Source: Spiroplasma endosymbiont of Lasioglossum villosulum
Lineage (GTDB): Bacteria > Bacillota_I > Bacilli_A > Mycoplasmatales > VBWQ01
Direction of reading: 5' to 3'
Length of the DNA: 64,000 bases
Assembly (NCBI RefSeq): GCF_964020195.1
Contig: NZ_OZ026539.1
Location: forward strand, 1,448,717 to 1,512,716
Part shown: piece by piece, positions 20,827 through 32,456 of the stretch
Layout of the letters: every line of letters begins with the position of its first letter
Numbering within the stretch: position 1 is the first letter of the stretch
Notes under the pieces: model-generated
Seen by the model: the letters and a program-made list of their open reading frames with translations, nothing else
What the model was told of the DNA's origin: nothing
Database searches by the model: none
Made by a program: the position numbers and the translations under genes

Positions 20827-20858
20827 CAAAAATGTATAAAAAAATTATACATTTTTTA
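20827..20858 (+). terminator. Terminator of the ferritin gene
   Basis: AAAATGTATAA and TTATACATTTT form an 11-bp stem with an A-rich loop, followed by a T-run. Confidence 0.85.
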
Positions 20859-20863
20859 TTTTT

Positions 20864-21036
20864 TTATAAAAATTTTGTTGTATTTTTTTGATTTTCTTCT
20901 GCTTGATAGTTTAAACTGTATTCTCTTTTTTTACCTTCAATATTTATTTCATCTTTACTTTTATTACTTCATTCAATAACTTTTAACTTATTTTCTCCTA
21001 AATCAGTTTTAATATTAATTATTACTCATCAAGTTC
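20864..21036 (-). pseudogene. C-terminal scrap of a phage (plectrovirus-like) protein
   Basis: 57 codons remain: TWWVIINIKTDLGENKLKVI, then EGKKREYSLNYQAEENQ, ending at TAA 20864. The frame begins abruptly at the GC-rich hairpin block, so the rest of the gene has been lost. The neighbourhood (phage Rep and noncoding hairpins) suggests a plectrovirus ORF1-type protein, but the fragment is too short to prove it. Confidence 0.4.
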
Positions 21037-21120
21037 CTAGGGGCGTTGCCCCTAGTTGCTTCGCAACCTACCCCGGTGGGGTAAACCCCCCACGGCCAAC
21101 CAACCAAGGTTCTGGTTGGC
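21037..21120. repeat. Array of four GC-rich hairpins (phage intergenic region)
   Basis: Four consecutive hairpins stand out from the AT-rich background: CTAGGGGC/GCCCCTAG (21037-21055), TTGC/GCAA (21056-21066), TACCCC/GGGGTA (21069-21083) and GCCAACC/GGTTGGC (21095-21120). Filamentous ssDNA phages carry such structures in the region for replication origin and packaging, and the plectrovirus-like Rep gene lies just to the right. Confidence 0.6.
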
Positions 21121-21188
21121 ACCGACCATTAATATTAATTTATTACCCACTCTTTTTTTATTAATTTATTTAAAAATAAAAAAATTCC

Positions 21189-21640
21189 CAGTCGAATAGG
21201 AAAAAGAATAAATTACCCTAAATACTTAACCTGAATTTTAATTTAACCGAACCGAGGTATGCCTCTCTTTCTTTTAAAAAAAATCATAATAAATATATAT
21301 AAATACATTACGTAAAAATATTAAATTGTCTTTAATAAAAAACTATTATGTTCAAACAACTTGTGATAATTAAAAAATAAAAAAAAGTAAATATTTAATT
21401 ATCCTTCGACTGAAATTGTTTAAACAATTGTAATAGTTAAATATTTACTCTTAATAACCTTTTACTACTATTAATTCGTTACATTAACGCAATTATTAAG
21501 CAAATAAATATCTACATACATAATAACATAAAAAATAAAAAAACAAATAAAAAAAACGTAATTATACTTTCAGTCGAATAAAAGCATAATTACAAATAAC
21601 ATTATATATATATATATATATATATACAAGTATTATAATT
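21189..21640. other. Noncoding plectrovirus region with repeated TTCGACTGAA
   Basis: No gene. The 10-mer TTCGACTGAA occurs at 21405-21414 and at 22603-22612, its complement at 21569-21578, and the shorter CAGTCGAA at 21189-21196. Two copies sit inside larger dyads: ATATTTAA/TTAAATAT around 21391-21458 with an inner AATTGTTTAAACAATT, and GTAATTAT/ATAATTAC around 21558-21595. The position next to rep suggests origin or Rep-binding elements. Confidence 0.5.
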
Positions 21641-21645
21641 AAAAT

Positions 21646-22586
21646 TTAATTTAACTTTTTATTACCAAAAATTATTTTTTCAACTTTATTACCAAAAACT
21701 TTTTCTGTCCAAGTCAAAACATCTTTATCTTTATGAATTAAATAGCCAATTTCACTAGTTCGTAAATAGTATTTATGCGATAAAGCACTTAAATATAAAT
21801 AACGTTCATAATCTTCATAATCCTTAAAATAATCATTTACAACAGTACTTTCAATAATACCACCAGTTAAAACAGTATTACCATCACTATCTTTTGGAGT
21901 TTTAAAATAAAACACATTTGTAGCATTAAAACTTGCTTTAATTATATCTTGAATTGTTATTTTCTTAATACCACGAATTACAATAGGATTTTTACAATTA
22001 CGACTAAAAGCATATGCTTTAATGCCTACATCCGCTTGATTTAAAGACTTAACATCATCAAATGCTTTTGTAACATATTTTCCTAAATATTTAATAACAA
22101 ATTCATTAGTTCCTTTTTTAACTACTTTTAAATCACTAAAACCATGAGTTCATCATTCTAATAACATACTTTTATGTATTTTTCTATTAAAAACTATATG
22201 AAAATGAACTGCTCCACGAGATTGATATTCATAAACATAAAAATACTTTAATTCACCTAAATATTTTAAACGTTTAGGGTCATTTCATCATTTTTTTAAT
22301 TTAATAAAAATAAGCCAATATCTTTTTTAGCCTTTTTAATATCTTGCATATTATCTTTATAGGTTAAAGTAACAAAACTCATTATTTTACTATCATAAAA
22401 ATTATGTAATGCTTTTTGAATTAAATTATTTTTTGCACGAACAGTACTATTTCTCAATTTTTGTTTATTACCAACATAACATTTACCTTTTTTATTTCCA
22501 ATATTACTCAAAAATGAAATAGGCAACACTATATTTTTCACATAACAAGCATAAAAAACCTTTTTAATATAAAAATCTTGTTTCAT
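21646..22586 (-). pseudogene. Plectrovirus-type rolling-circle replication protein, frameshifted
   Basis: Two frames combine to about 313 residues. The first ends at 22296 (DIGLFLLN); the second continues KLKKWWNDPKR and carries the HUH metal motif AVHFHIVF and the nicking tyrosine region FVIKYLGKYVTKA, followed by a C-terminus ending KIIFGNKKLN. An N-terminal Cys-rich basic part (YACYVKN, GNKKGKCYVGNKQ) precedes it. These are the landmarks of HUH-family Rep proteins of Spiroplasma filamentous phages. A one-base loss near 22296-22304 breaks it, so this is a remnant. Confidence 0.75.
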
Positions 22587-22708
22587 AACAAAAAAACTAC
22601 CTTTCGACTGAAGCATAAATGCTTAAATAGTTAATTATTAATTAATACAAAAATATAATAACACATAATTATATAAAATATAACTATAAACAAAATAAAA
22701 GAAAAACG

Positions 22709-23718
22709 TTACTTAATTATATACTCATTATAAATCTCTTTAAGTTTTTGAAAATGCTTTTGAAATAAAAATTTATTTTTTTCACTATAATTACCTTCAA
22801 ATGTAATCATTATTGAAATGTTTTCTATTATTTTTATTTGTTTTACATACTCTTCTGATATTTTTTGTAATCTTCTTTGTTTATTATATTCGGTTTCATT
22901 TATTTCATTTCAATTATTGGAACCGTGTTGATAACCAATATCGAAAGAAGAAAATAATTCTGATGGAAATGCCATTTTTCTAAAAGTCTTTAATGAAAAA
23001 TATAAATTATTTTTCATTGAATAAAAATCTACTCCTATATACTGACTATTAGCATCATATAATATTTCTTTTTCTTCTTCTTTAAAATTATTTTCAATTA
23101 TATAATTAACAATTTTTTGAATTTTTACCAATTCTCCTACATCATATGTTGGATTATTTTTTTGATCTAATTCTTCTCTTAATTCATTTATTACCTTACT
23201 AATAATTTTAGAATGTTTTGTAACAACAATTACATCATAAAAATCTGTATCAAAATATAATTTATAATTATCATTTTTTTAATTTTAATATTTAATAAAA
23301 TACCATAACAAGCATAAAGAAATCTAGGGAGTGAACGTTTTAATTCAACATCACCATCTAAATAAATGCCTCCATATTGGCTTAATATAACAATTCTTAT
23401 AAAATCTGATGCTGATTTTAGTTTTTCTTTAATTGCTAATCTATTATTTTTAAATATTTGTTCAAATATTACTACATCATTATTTTCTAAATTTTCTATT
23501 TCTTTTAAACTAATAATTTTAATATTATTAAGTAACTTATGTTGTTGTTTTTCATTTTCAGTAATTTCCCTATTTTTTTCATTTTTAGAAATTCATAAAA
23601 TAACTTCACGTTCATGTTGATGTAATAAAGCCGCATAAATTATATTATTTCTTACAGTAATTGGTATTTCTCCAATTCATACAAAATGAATTGGATATTT
23701 ATTATCTATAACTGTCAT
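22709..23718 (-). pseudogene. TcdA/TcdB-type glycosyltransferase, frameshifted in an A7 run
   Basis: About 336 residues when joined. The N-terminus PIHFVWIGEIP and the block SASDFIRIVILSQYGGIYL followed by DGDV, including the DxD motif, match the glycosyltransferase domain of large clostridial-toxin type and related sugar-transfer effectors. The ATG is at 23718; a run of seven A on the coding strand (23274-23280) is one base short of keeping frame, after which YKLYFDTDFYDVIVV continues to TAA at 22709. No signal peptide. Possible host-directed effector; a capsule-type enzyme is the alternative. It is 21 nt after metS, on the same strand. Confidence 0.65.
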
Positions 23719-23739
23719 TTTTTTAATAACTCTTATATT

Positions 23740-25323
<1,584 letters not shown>

Positions 25324-25423
25324 TATTTGCTCCTAAATTTAATAATTATAATTTTACATTAAAATAGTATTATTTATTGTAATACTTATTTAAATTAATA
25401 ATATTTTATTAATCTTTATTTTT

Positions 25424-25960
25424 TTATAAAATGAAACATTTTTGTTGATATTGATTTTTATTAAAACCATTATCAGAGTTAACAGCATCTATATCAACAT
25501 TTAAGTAAAACTGATAATCACTATTTACGTGTGAAAGAATACTACTTTTTTCATTATCATAATTATTTACTGGTAAATACTGATTACCATTACTCATTAA
25601 TGGTTGATTTTGTAATTTTCTTGAAATTGCAAAATCATATCAATCTCTCAAAAGATCATTTTTTTCTCATTGTCTTCTTTTTTCTTTTTCTATTTTTTCT
25701 AAAATATTATTAAGTTTTAAAATTTTTAATCCAACCTTTTTCAATTCTTCTTTTTGATTACTTATATTAACTTTTTCACATACTATTTTGTTAATTCGTT
25801 TTTTTTCAAAATTATAATAACCAAAAGTTAAAAACTTAACTAATTTATTCTTAAATTTAAAAATTTTACTTGTTTTTTGTTTTTCGAAAATTTCTAACTT
25901 TTTAATACTATTTATATTATAAGAAAGAAATATAGATTGTTTTTTAATATATGACTGCAA
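25424..25960 (-). CDS. Hypothetical protein related to transposon passenger
   Basis: Up to 178 residues from a TTG at 25960; the frame is open further upstream to about 26001 without an ATG, so the true start is uncertain and the gene may be a 3' part of a longer, frameshifted gene that includes 25989-26177. Lys/Ile/Asn-rich, with LEIFEKQKTSKIFKF then LVKFLTFG resembling the protein at 18298-18717. Residues about 95-130 are coiled-coil-like (KILKLNNILEKIEKEKRR). No signal peptide. Function unknown. Confidence 0.45.
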
Positions 25961-25988
25961 TGTTTTTTCACATTTATATTTCTTATTA

Positions 25989-26177
25989 CTAATATAATAT
26001 TATTTTTATTTTATTAATTTTCTTTTTTAATAAATTAATATCTAATTCTCCATTATCTTTTAAGTATCGATCATCTAAAACATCATAAAAATGTTCTTCA
26101 TTATCATCATAGCTTGTAATAAAATTAAAATGTTGATTTATAAAAGGAAAACTATTATCGATTTTGTATTTCTTCAT
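25989..26177 (-). CDS. Small hypothetical protein, possibly the 5' part of the next gene
   Basis: 62 residues from ATG 26177: MKKYKIDNSFPFINQHFNF, then acidic HFYDVLDDRYLKDNGEL. The stop TAG at 25989 falls at an AT-rich run, just where the frame of the following gene is already open, so a one-base indel could have split a single gene of about 240 residues. No strong RBS. Function unknown. Confidence 0.4.
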   Translation of the reverse strand: MKKYKIDNSFPFINQHFNFITSYDDNEEHFYDVLDDRYLKDNGELDINLLKKKINKIKIILY

Positions 26178-26315
26178 AATTTTCACTGCTTAAACTTATA
26201 TAATCTAGTGACTAATTACAATATTTTCTTAATCTTTTATATTTATTGATTATTAGATAAAATAAAAAAAACAAATATTAATAAATTAAATGCTAATTAA
26301 ATTTAATATTAAACA

Positions 26316-27617
26316 TTATTTATCTTTAAAAACTTTTTTAAAAATATAATCAACATTTATTAAAAAAATATTATTATTACAACATTCATTTAACTGTTCA
26401 CTAGTTAAATATTGATTAATATTATTCTTTATTAATACATCTTTAAAATTAATCATTTTATTTTGTGCTTCTAAAGTGCATTTTTGAATAAAATCATAAG
26501 CAATTTCACGTGTTATTTTTGGATTATTTTTAATAATAGTCAATAAAACTACTTGTGAAAAATAAAGTTCATTAGCTTTAGCAATATTATTTGCCATGGC
26601 ACTAGTATTAATTACTAAATTATCTAAAATATTTGTCATTCTATTAATAATAAAATCTAATATATGATAAATATCAGGTAACATAATGCGTTCATTAGAA
26701 CTATGAGAGATATCACGTTCATACCATAATAAATTATTCTCATATACTATACTATTATAACTTCGAACTAATCTTGCTAAACCACAAATATTTTCAGAAC
26801 CAATTGGATTTTTTTTATGTGGCATTGAACTTGAACCTTTTTGTGAAATAGAAAATCCCTCTAAAAGTTCATTAACTTCGCTACGTTGACTCAAACGAAT
26901 TTCTAAAGCTATTTTTTCAATTGTTGTAGCAATTGAACTTAATTGTGTAATTAAAAAAATCAAACGATCACGTTGTACTACCTGCGTAGCACAACTGTCA
27001 ACTTCCATTTTTCATTTTTTAGCAATAAATTCACTAACTTTTGGCGAAATATGAACAAAATTACCCATAGCACCCGTAATCTTAATAACTTCAACTTGTT
27101 TTCTTGCTAATTCCAACCTTACTAACTGTCTATTTATTTCATCGTATCATAAAGCAAATTTTAATCCTAATGAAGTTGGTTCACCAAAAATACCATGACT
27201 GCGACCAATTACTAATTGATTTTTATATTTAAACGCTAACTCTTTTAATTTCAATTGTAAAGTAATTAAAGCTTTTTCAATAATTTCATTTGAAAATTTT
27301 ATTTGTAGATTTTGGACACTATCAACCATATCAGTTGAAGTTAAACCATAATGAATTCAACGACTTTCAGTTTTTAAGTTAGCACTCAACATTCTAGTAA
27401 AAGCAACTACATCATGCTTAGTTTCTAATTCTAATTTATTCATTAATTCAATATCTAATTTAGCATTTTTTTTAATTAATTGAAAATCTTTAAGAGGAAT
27501 TATATTTAAATGTTGTAATGATTCACAAACATCAATTTGAAAATTCATTCATAAGTTTAAACGATTTTTCATATTTCAAATATTAGTCATTGCTTTTGTT
27601 TCGTAACGTTCAATCAT
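26316..27617 (-). CDS. purB: Adenylosuccinate lyase
   Basis: 433 residues. The fumarase/ASL signature GSSSMPHKKNP is exact, and the catalytic regions GLTSTDMVD and GRSHGIFGEPTS are present. It performs the fumarate-releasing step converting adenylosuccinate to AMP (and SAICAR to AICAR where that pathway exists). With purA next to it, the pair makes AMP from IMP. The start codon lies 3 nt from the purA stop; the RBS AAGGAG is formed by the last purA codons. Confidence 0.94.
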
Positions 27618-27619
27618 TT

Positions 27620-29182
27620 TTACTCCTTAATAAATATAGTTTGTTTACGATCTGGACCAACAGAAAATATTCTAATTGGAACACCCACCAACTCACTAAT
27701 TTTTTTTAAATAATTTTTAGCATTTTCTGGTAATTCATCATAACTAGTAATATTAGTAATATCTTCATTTCAGCCAGGCATAGTAATAAAATGTGGTTGA
27801 CATTTATTAAAGTTATTAATTTGAGAAGGTATGTATCTAATTATTTCGCCATTTAAAGTATAATGCGTACAAATGCTTAATGTTTCAATACCAATAAGCA
27901 CGTCTAACAACATAATAACTAAACTAGTAAATCCATTAATTTGTGCACTATACTTAGCAATAACTGCATCAAATCATCCAATTCTTCTTGGTCTTTTTGA
28001 AACTGTACCATATTCATTACCAGTCATACGAATATAATCTGCTAATTTACCAAAAACTTCACTAGGAAATGCACCAGCACCAACTCTTGTACTGTATGCT
28101 TTAGTTACACCAATAATTTCGTTAATTGCTTTTAAAGAAATACCTGAACCAATAGCAATTGAACTAGCACTTGGATTAGAAGATGTTACAAAAGGATATG
28201 TACCATGATCTAAATCTAATAAAGTACCTTGTGCTCCTTCAAATAATATCTTTTTATTTCTAACTAATTGTTCATTTAAAAATTGACCAGTATCAATAAT
28301 TAAATCTTTAAAGTATGGTAATAATTCTAATAAACGATTATATATTGTTTGCGCATTAAATTCTTTTTCATATCCATAAACATTTTTTAATATTTTATTT
28401 TTAATTAACAAATTATCAGTAATCAATTCTAATAGCCGATCCTTATCTAATAAATCACCCATTCGAATTCCAATCCGATTAACTTTATCAGCATAACAAG
28501 GTCCAATTCCTTTTTTAGTAGTGCCAATAGCTTTATCGCCCTTAATTTTTTCTTCATATTCATCAAATGCTAAATGATAAGGTAAAATAATATGAGCACG
28601 ATCAGAAATCCGTAAATTTTGACAACTAAAACCGGCAGCTTTTAAATATTCAATTTCAGAAACTAATTTTTCTGGATTAACAACACAACCATTAGCAATA
28701 ACACAATATGAATCTTTATTAAAGATACCAGAAGGAATAATACTTAATTTATATTTTTGATGATCAAAAACAATTGTATGTCCGGCATTATCACCACCAC
28801 TTCAACGAACAATAACATCAGAATTTTGACTATAATAGTCAGTTATTTTACCTTTTCCTTCATCACCTCATTGACAACCAATAATAGCAGTAGTTTTAAA
28901 TGGTTTTGGTTGATCAATTTTTGATATTAAAATATTTTTAGTATTAACAATTTTATTAGCAATTTTTTGATTTTCTTCTTTTATTATATGTTTTGATTTT
29001 TCAAAATCTACTTTCATCTTATTAATGATTGGCTTAACAGTGTCAGTTTTTATTGATTGCGTTTTTACTTTAGTTGCTTTTTTTACATCTTTAACTTTTG
29101 GTTTAATAGTTTTATTAAGTTGTTCAACTTTAGTTTTTGCCTTTTCTATTGTTGGTTTGATTATATTTTTTTTTGCTTTCAT
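27620..29182 (-). CDS. purA: Adenylosuccinate synthetase with a long N-terminal extension
   Basis: 520 residues, about 90 more than usual. The catalytic core begins at about residue 96 ([16 protein letters not shown]) and includes [39 protein letters not shown] and KRPRRIGWFDAV. Residues 1-93 are a Lys/Val/Ile/Thr-rich helical segment ([20 protein letters not shown]) with no known domain. The ATG at 29182 has AAAGGAGA directly upstream, and no start with an RBS exists near residue 94, so the extension is probably translated. Catalyses GTP-dependent IMP to adenylosuccinate; operon with purB. Confidence 0.92.
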
Positions 29183-29300
29183 ATTGTCTCCTTTATACTC
29201 AAAAAAAGTATTTATAAATTTATAAATTAATTATATAATTATTTAATAATGATTATCAAAATATTGTTATTAAAATAAACTAGTAAAGGAAACTTAAAAA

Positions 29301-29558
29301 ATGAAATGAAATTTTGATAATGACAGTTTTCAAAATGATAATAATGATGATTTTGACAAACTTTGTCCTATTTGTAAGCAAAAATTACTAGAAGCAAAAC
29401 TTGAAAAAATAAATGAAATAAATCAATATCAGCAAACACAAAATGATATTTTATTAATTGAAGAAATAAAAAAAGAATTAGAAAAAATTAAAAAAGAAAA
29501 AGAAACACAACTTTATGTTTACTTATGTAGAAAACATAAAAATGAAAATATTCTTTAA
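29301..29558 (+). CDS. Small zinc-finger-like protein
   Basis: 85 residues. Pattern DKLCPICKQKL near the N-terminus and YLCRKHKN near the C-terminus supply CxxC plus C/H ligands separated by a coiled-coil spacer (ELEKIKKEKETQ), so a zinc-binding treble-clef or hairpin is likely. One TGA (Trp) at codon 3. RBS AAAGGAAA. It diverges from purA and converges on pth. Family unknown. Confidence 0.55.
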
Positions 29559-29577
29559 TATTTTTATAATATATTAA

Positions 29578-30141
29578 TTATTTTTTATTATATTTATTCA
29601 TAATATTTTCAAATTTACTATCAGTAATTCAACTACTAATGCTTTCTACAAAAAATTGTTTATGATCTTTTATATTCTTTAACTCATCATTACTAAACTT
29701 ACTCAAAACTCAATCAGCCGTGTTAAAATTAGGATTTTTACCAACACCAATTCTTAATCTTTGAAAATCTTTACTACCAATTTGATTAAAAATACTTTTA
29801 ATTCCATTATGACCAGCAGCACTAAATTTTTGTTTGTATTGAAATTGACCAAAATTTAAATCAACTTCATCGTGAATAATTAACACATTTTCAATTTTAA
29901 TTTTAAAATAATTCATAAAATTTGAAACACAAAAACCTGATAAGTTCATAAAAGTTAATGGTTTTAAAAAAATAACATCAGTGCCATTAACAACAGTTTT
30001 AACATATTGACCATTAAATTTAGTTTGATTAATTTTTAATTGTAATGTTTCACAAATCATATCAATAATAATAAAACCAATATTATGACGTGTCAATTCA
30101 TACTCTTTACCTGGGTTTCCTAATCCAATAACTAATTTCAT
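29578..30141 (-). CDS. pth: Peptidyl-tRNA hydrolase
   Basis: 187 residues, normal length. GLGNPGKEYELTRHNIGF contains the catalytic His, followed by FLKPLTFMNLSG, VLIIHDEVDLNFG and AAGHNGIKSI. It recycles tRNA from prematurely released peptidyl-tRNA. TGA is read as Trp in ADWVLSKF. It starts 21 nt after prs, so it probably shares its transcript. Confidence 0.95.
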
Positions 30142-30162
30142 CTATTTTAAATTTCCTCTTTA

Positions 30163-31170
30163 TTATTTTTTACTATTTTTATTATTAATTTTTTTTATTA
30201 ATTCATTTGTTTTATCATCATAAACTTTTGTTAATGATTTATTATTAATTGAAGCATCAATCATTTTTGCAATAAAATCAGCAATTGAAATAATTTTTAA
30301 ACCATTAAACTTTTTTTCCTCAGAAATTTCAATAGTATTAGTAATAACAACTTCCTTAATAATTCCATCAATAACAGCTTGTTTCAATTTTTTTGAAGCT
30401 TGACCACTAAAAATACCATGAGTAGCTAAAATATAAACTGATTTTGCACCATGTTCTTTAATAGCTTTTGCTGCATTAATAATAGTACCACCTGTATCAA
30501 TCATATCATCAATAATAATAGCATTCTTTTCTTTAACATCTCCTAATACAAACTTAACTTGACTTTGATTAGGAGTTGTTCTTCTTTTATCAATAATTGC
30601 CAAAGGTACACTTAAATAATTACCTAATCTTCGAGCACGAGTAACACCACCATGATCTGGAGATACAACAACTAAATTACTTAAATTTTCTTCAATTAAA
30701 TAAGATGCTAAATCTTGAGTTGCTCGTAAATCATCAACAGGAACATCAAAAAATCCTTGTTCTTGTGGTGAATGTAAATCAACAGTAATAACACGATCAA
30801 CACCCGCAACAGTTAATAAATTTGCAACAAGTTTACAAGTAATAGGTTGTCTACCACCTTGTTTTCGATCTTGACGAGCATAACCAAAATAAGGAATTAC
30901 TACATGAATTTTAGCAGCAGATGCACGAACTAAAGCATCAACAAAAATTAATAATTCCATTAAATTATCATTAGTTGGCGGCGAAGTTGATTGGATAATA
31001 TATACCACTTTCCCTCGTACTGATGTTATAGATTGAATGTTAAATTCACCATCAGCAAAACGACTAATTTCTGCTTTTCCAGGTTCAATATTAAGTTTTT
31101 TACAAACTTCTTGTGTAAATTTTTGACTAGCACTTAAACCAAAAACTACAATGTTTTCTACATTATTCAT
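30163..31170 (-). CDS. prs: Ribose-phosphate pyrophosphokinase
   Basis: 335 residues, slightly longer than usual because of a basic C-terminal tail (KKINNKNSKK). Conserved motifs: FADGEFNIQ, DLHSPQEQGFFD, and the PRPP loop IIIDDMIDTGGTI. Forms PRPP from ribose-5-phosphate and ATP for purine, pyrimidine and NAD salvage, matching the nearby purA/purB. AGGAGGATTTA precedes the ATG. Confidence 0.95.
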   Translation of the reverse strand: MNNVENIVVFGLSASQKFTQEVCKKLNIEPGKAEISRFADGEFNIQSITSVRGKVVYIIQSTSPPTNDNLMELLIFVDALVRASAAKIHVVIPYFGYARQDRKQGGRQPITCKLVANLLTVAGVDRVITVDLHSPQEQGFFDVPVDDLRATQDLASYLIEENLSNLVVVSPDHGGVTRARRLGNYLSVPLAIIDKRRTTPNQSQVKFVLGDVKEKNAIIIDDMIDTGGTIINAAKAIKEHGAKSVYILATHGIFSGQASKKLKQAVIDGIIKEVVITNTIEISEEKKFNGLKIISIADFIAKMIDASINNKSLTKVYDDKTNELIKKINNKNSKK

Positions 31171-31330
31171 TAAATCCTCCTTTACATGTTTCTAAAAATT
31201 ATAATTATAATTTCATTATACAATGTTTATTACAATTTAAGTATATTAAATTTAAAGACTATTAATTAAAAATAATTAATAAAAAGTTATATCTTTTGCA
31301 AAAAAAAATAAAATCATTATAATAGTTAAC

Positions 31331-31408
31331 GGATAATAAATATTTAAAAATATGTTTATTAATAAACAAGGATTATTGCTGAGGTGTTTTATATACTTAT
31401 TATCCACA
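31331..31408. other. Long dyad with a consensus DnaA box upstream of prs
   Basis: GGATAATAA (31331-31339) pairs with TTATTATCC (31397-31405); smaller palindromes ATATTTAAAAATAT and GTTTATTAATAAAC lie between. The right arm overlaps TTATCCACA (31400-31408), the DnaA-box consensus. It sits between rsmA and prs (both minus strand), about 160-240 nt before prs. It may be a leader structure or a DnaA-binding control site. Confidence 0.4.
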
Positions 31409-31432
31409 TTCTAATATCATTAATTTTAATAA

Positions 31433-32278
31433 TTATTCTGAAAGGTATTTATTATTAATAATAGTAAATAACTGGTAAAACATTGAAAATGTTAATTCTT
31501 CAGATCTTATTGTTAATGATCAAGATAAGTCGTTAATTAAATTAACGGCTTTTTCTTTGCTATTTAAATAAATACCCAAATTGTTAACTAATGTTTTTCT
31601 CTTATTAACAAAACAACTTCTTACAAATTTTCAAAATAATTGTGGTTCATCAAGTTGAAATTTAGGATTTACTTTAAAATAAACAACACTACTTGTAACA
31701 TTAGGTATCGGAGTAAAATTATTAGGACTAACATCAAAAATAATTTTAACATCACAATAAAATTGACACATAACAGAAAGATTATTATATACTTTAGTTT
31801 TAGGTTTAGCACAAAATCTTTGTGCAACTTCTTTTTGCATCATTAATGTAAATGAATCAAATAATTCAATATTTTCTAATAATTTTAAAACAATTTGTGA
31901 AATAATATAATAAGGCAAATTTGCAATTACATGAATTTTTTGATTTATTGCAAATTCTTCATTAATGATTTTTTTTAAATCTAAATTTAAAAAATCATCA
32001 TTTATAATTTTTAAATTTTTGTATTCATTTAACTCTTTTTCTAAAACAGGAATTAATTTTTTGTCAATTTCAATTGTCACAACTTTTTGCGCAGTGCTGA
32101 GTAATTTATTAGTTAAATGACCAATGCCCGCTCCAATTTCAACAATGCCATCTTCATCTTTAAAATTACTAGTTTTAACAATTTTATCAATTATATTATT
32201 ATTAATTAAAAAGTTTTGTCCAAACTTTTTAACTGCATGTAAGTCGTATTTTTTCAATATTTTTTTTGGATTTTCCAT
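31433..32278 (-). CDS. rsmA: 16S rRNA dimethyladenosine transferase
   Basis: 281 residues. SAM-binding EIGAGIGHLTNKLL, IEIDKKL and the adenine-methylase motif ANLPYYI are clear; PIPNVTSSVVYF is the usual substrate-side segment. It dimethylates the two adenines in the 3' hairpin of 16S rRNA. The frame runs past TGA (Trp) at PQLFWKF to TAA 31433, giving full length. The start at 32278 (MENPKKIL) has GGAGAATAAT upstream; the earlier ATG at 32296 lies within the RBS region. Confidence 0.93.
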
Positions 32279-32456
32279 TATTATTCTCCAATTCACATTT
32301 TTAGTTAATTATATACTAGTAATAATTAACTAAATAGTTAGCCAACTAATCATATATGCTAAATTTACTACTAGCAAATCTACATGTGGTAATATTAACA
32401 TATATCAACTTAATAAATAAATATTAATTTGAGTGGGAAAAGGAGATGATTTTTAT

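Noticed and set aside
21600..21626. TA dinucleotide tract as a CRISPR or satellite repeat
   Set aside because: It is a simple (TA)n run of under 30 bases within the phage noncoding region; no CRISPR array or cas gene was seen anywhere in the window.
31296..31557. A plus-strand noncoding RNA with a good promoter (TTGCAA, TATAAT) and a terminator-like hairpin at 31532-31557
   Set aside because: The second half, including the supposed terminator, lies inside the rsmA coding sequence on the opposite strand (its C-terminus runs to 31433), so the hairpin is explained by codons; the promoter alone is not enough in AT-rich DNA.
32433..32456. An earlier GTG start for the first mreB
   Set aside because: The strong AAAAGGAG lies after this GTG and is well spaced for the ATG at 32457.
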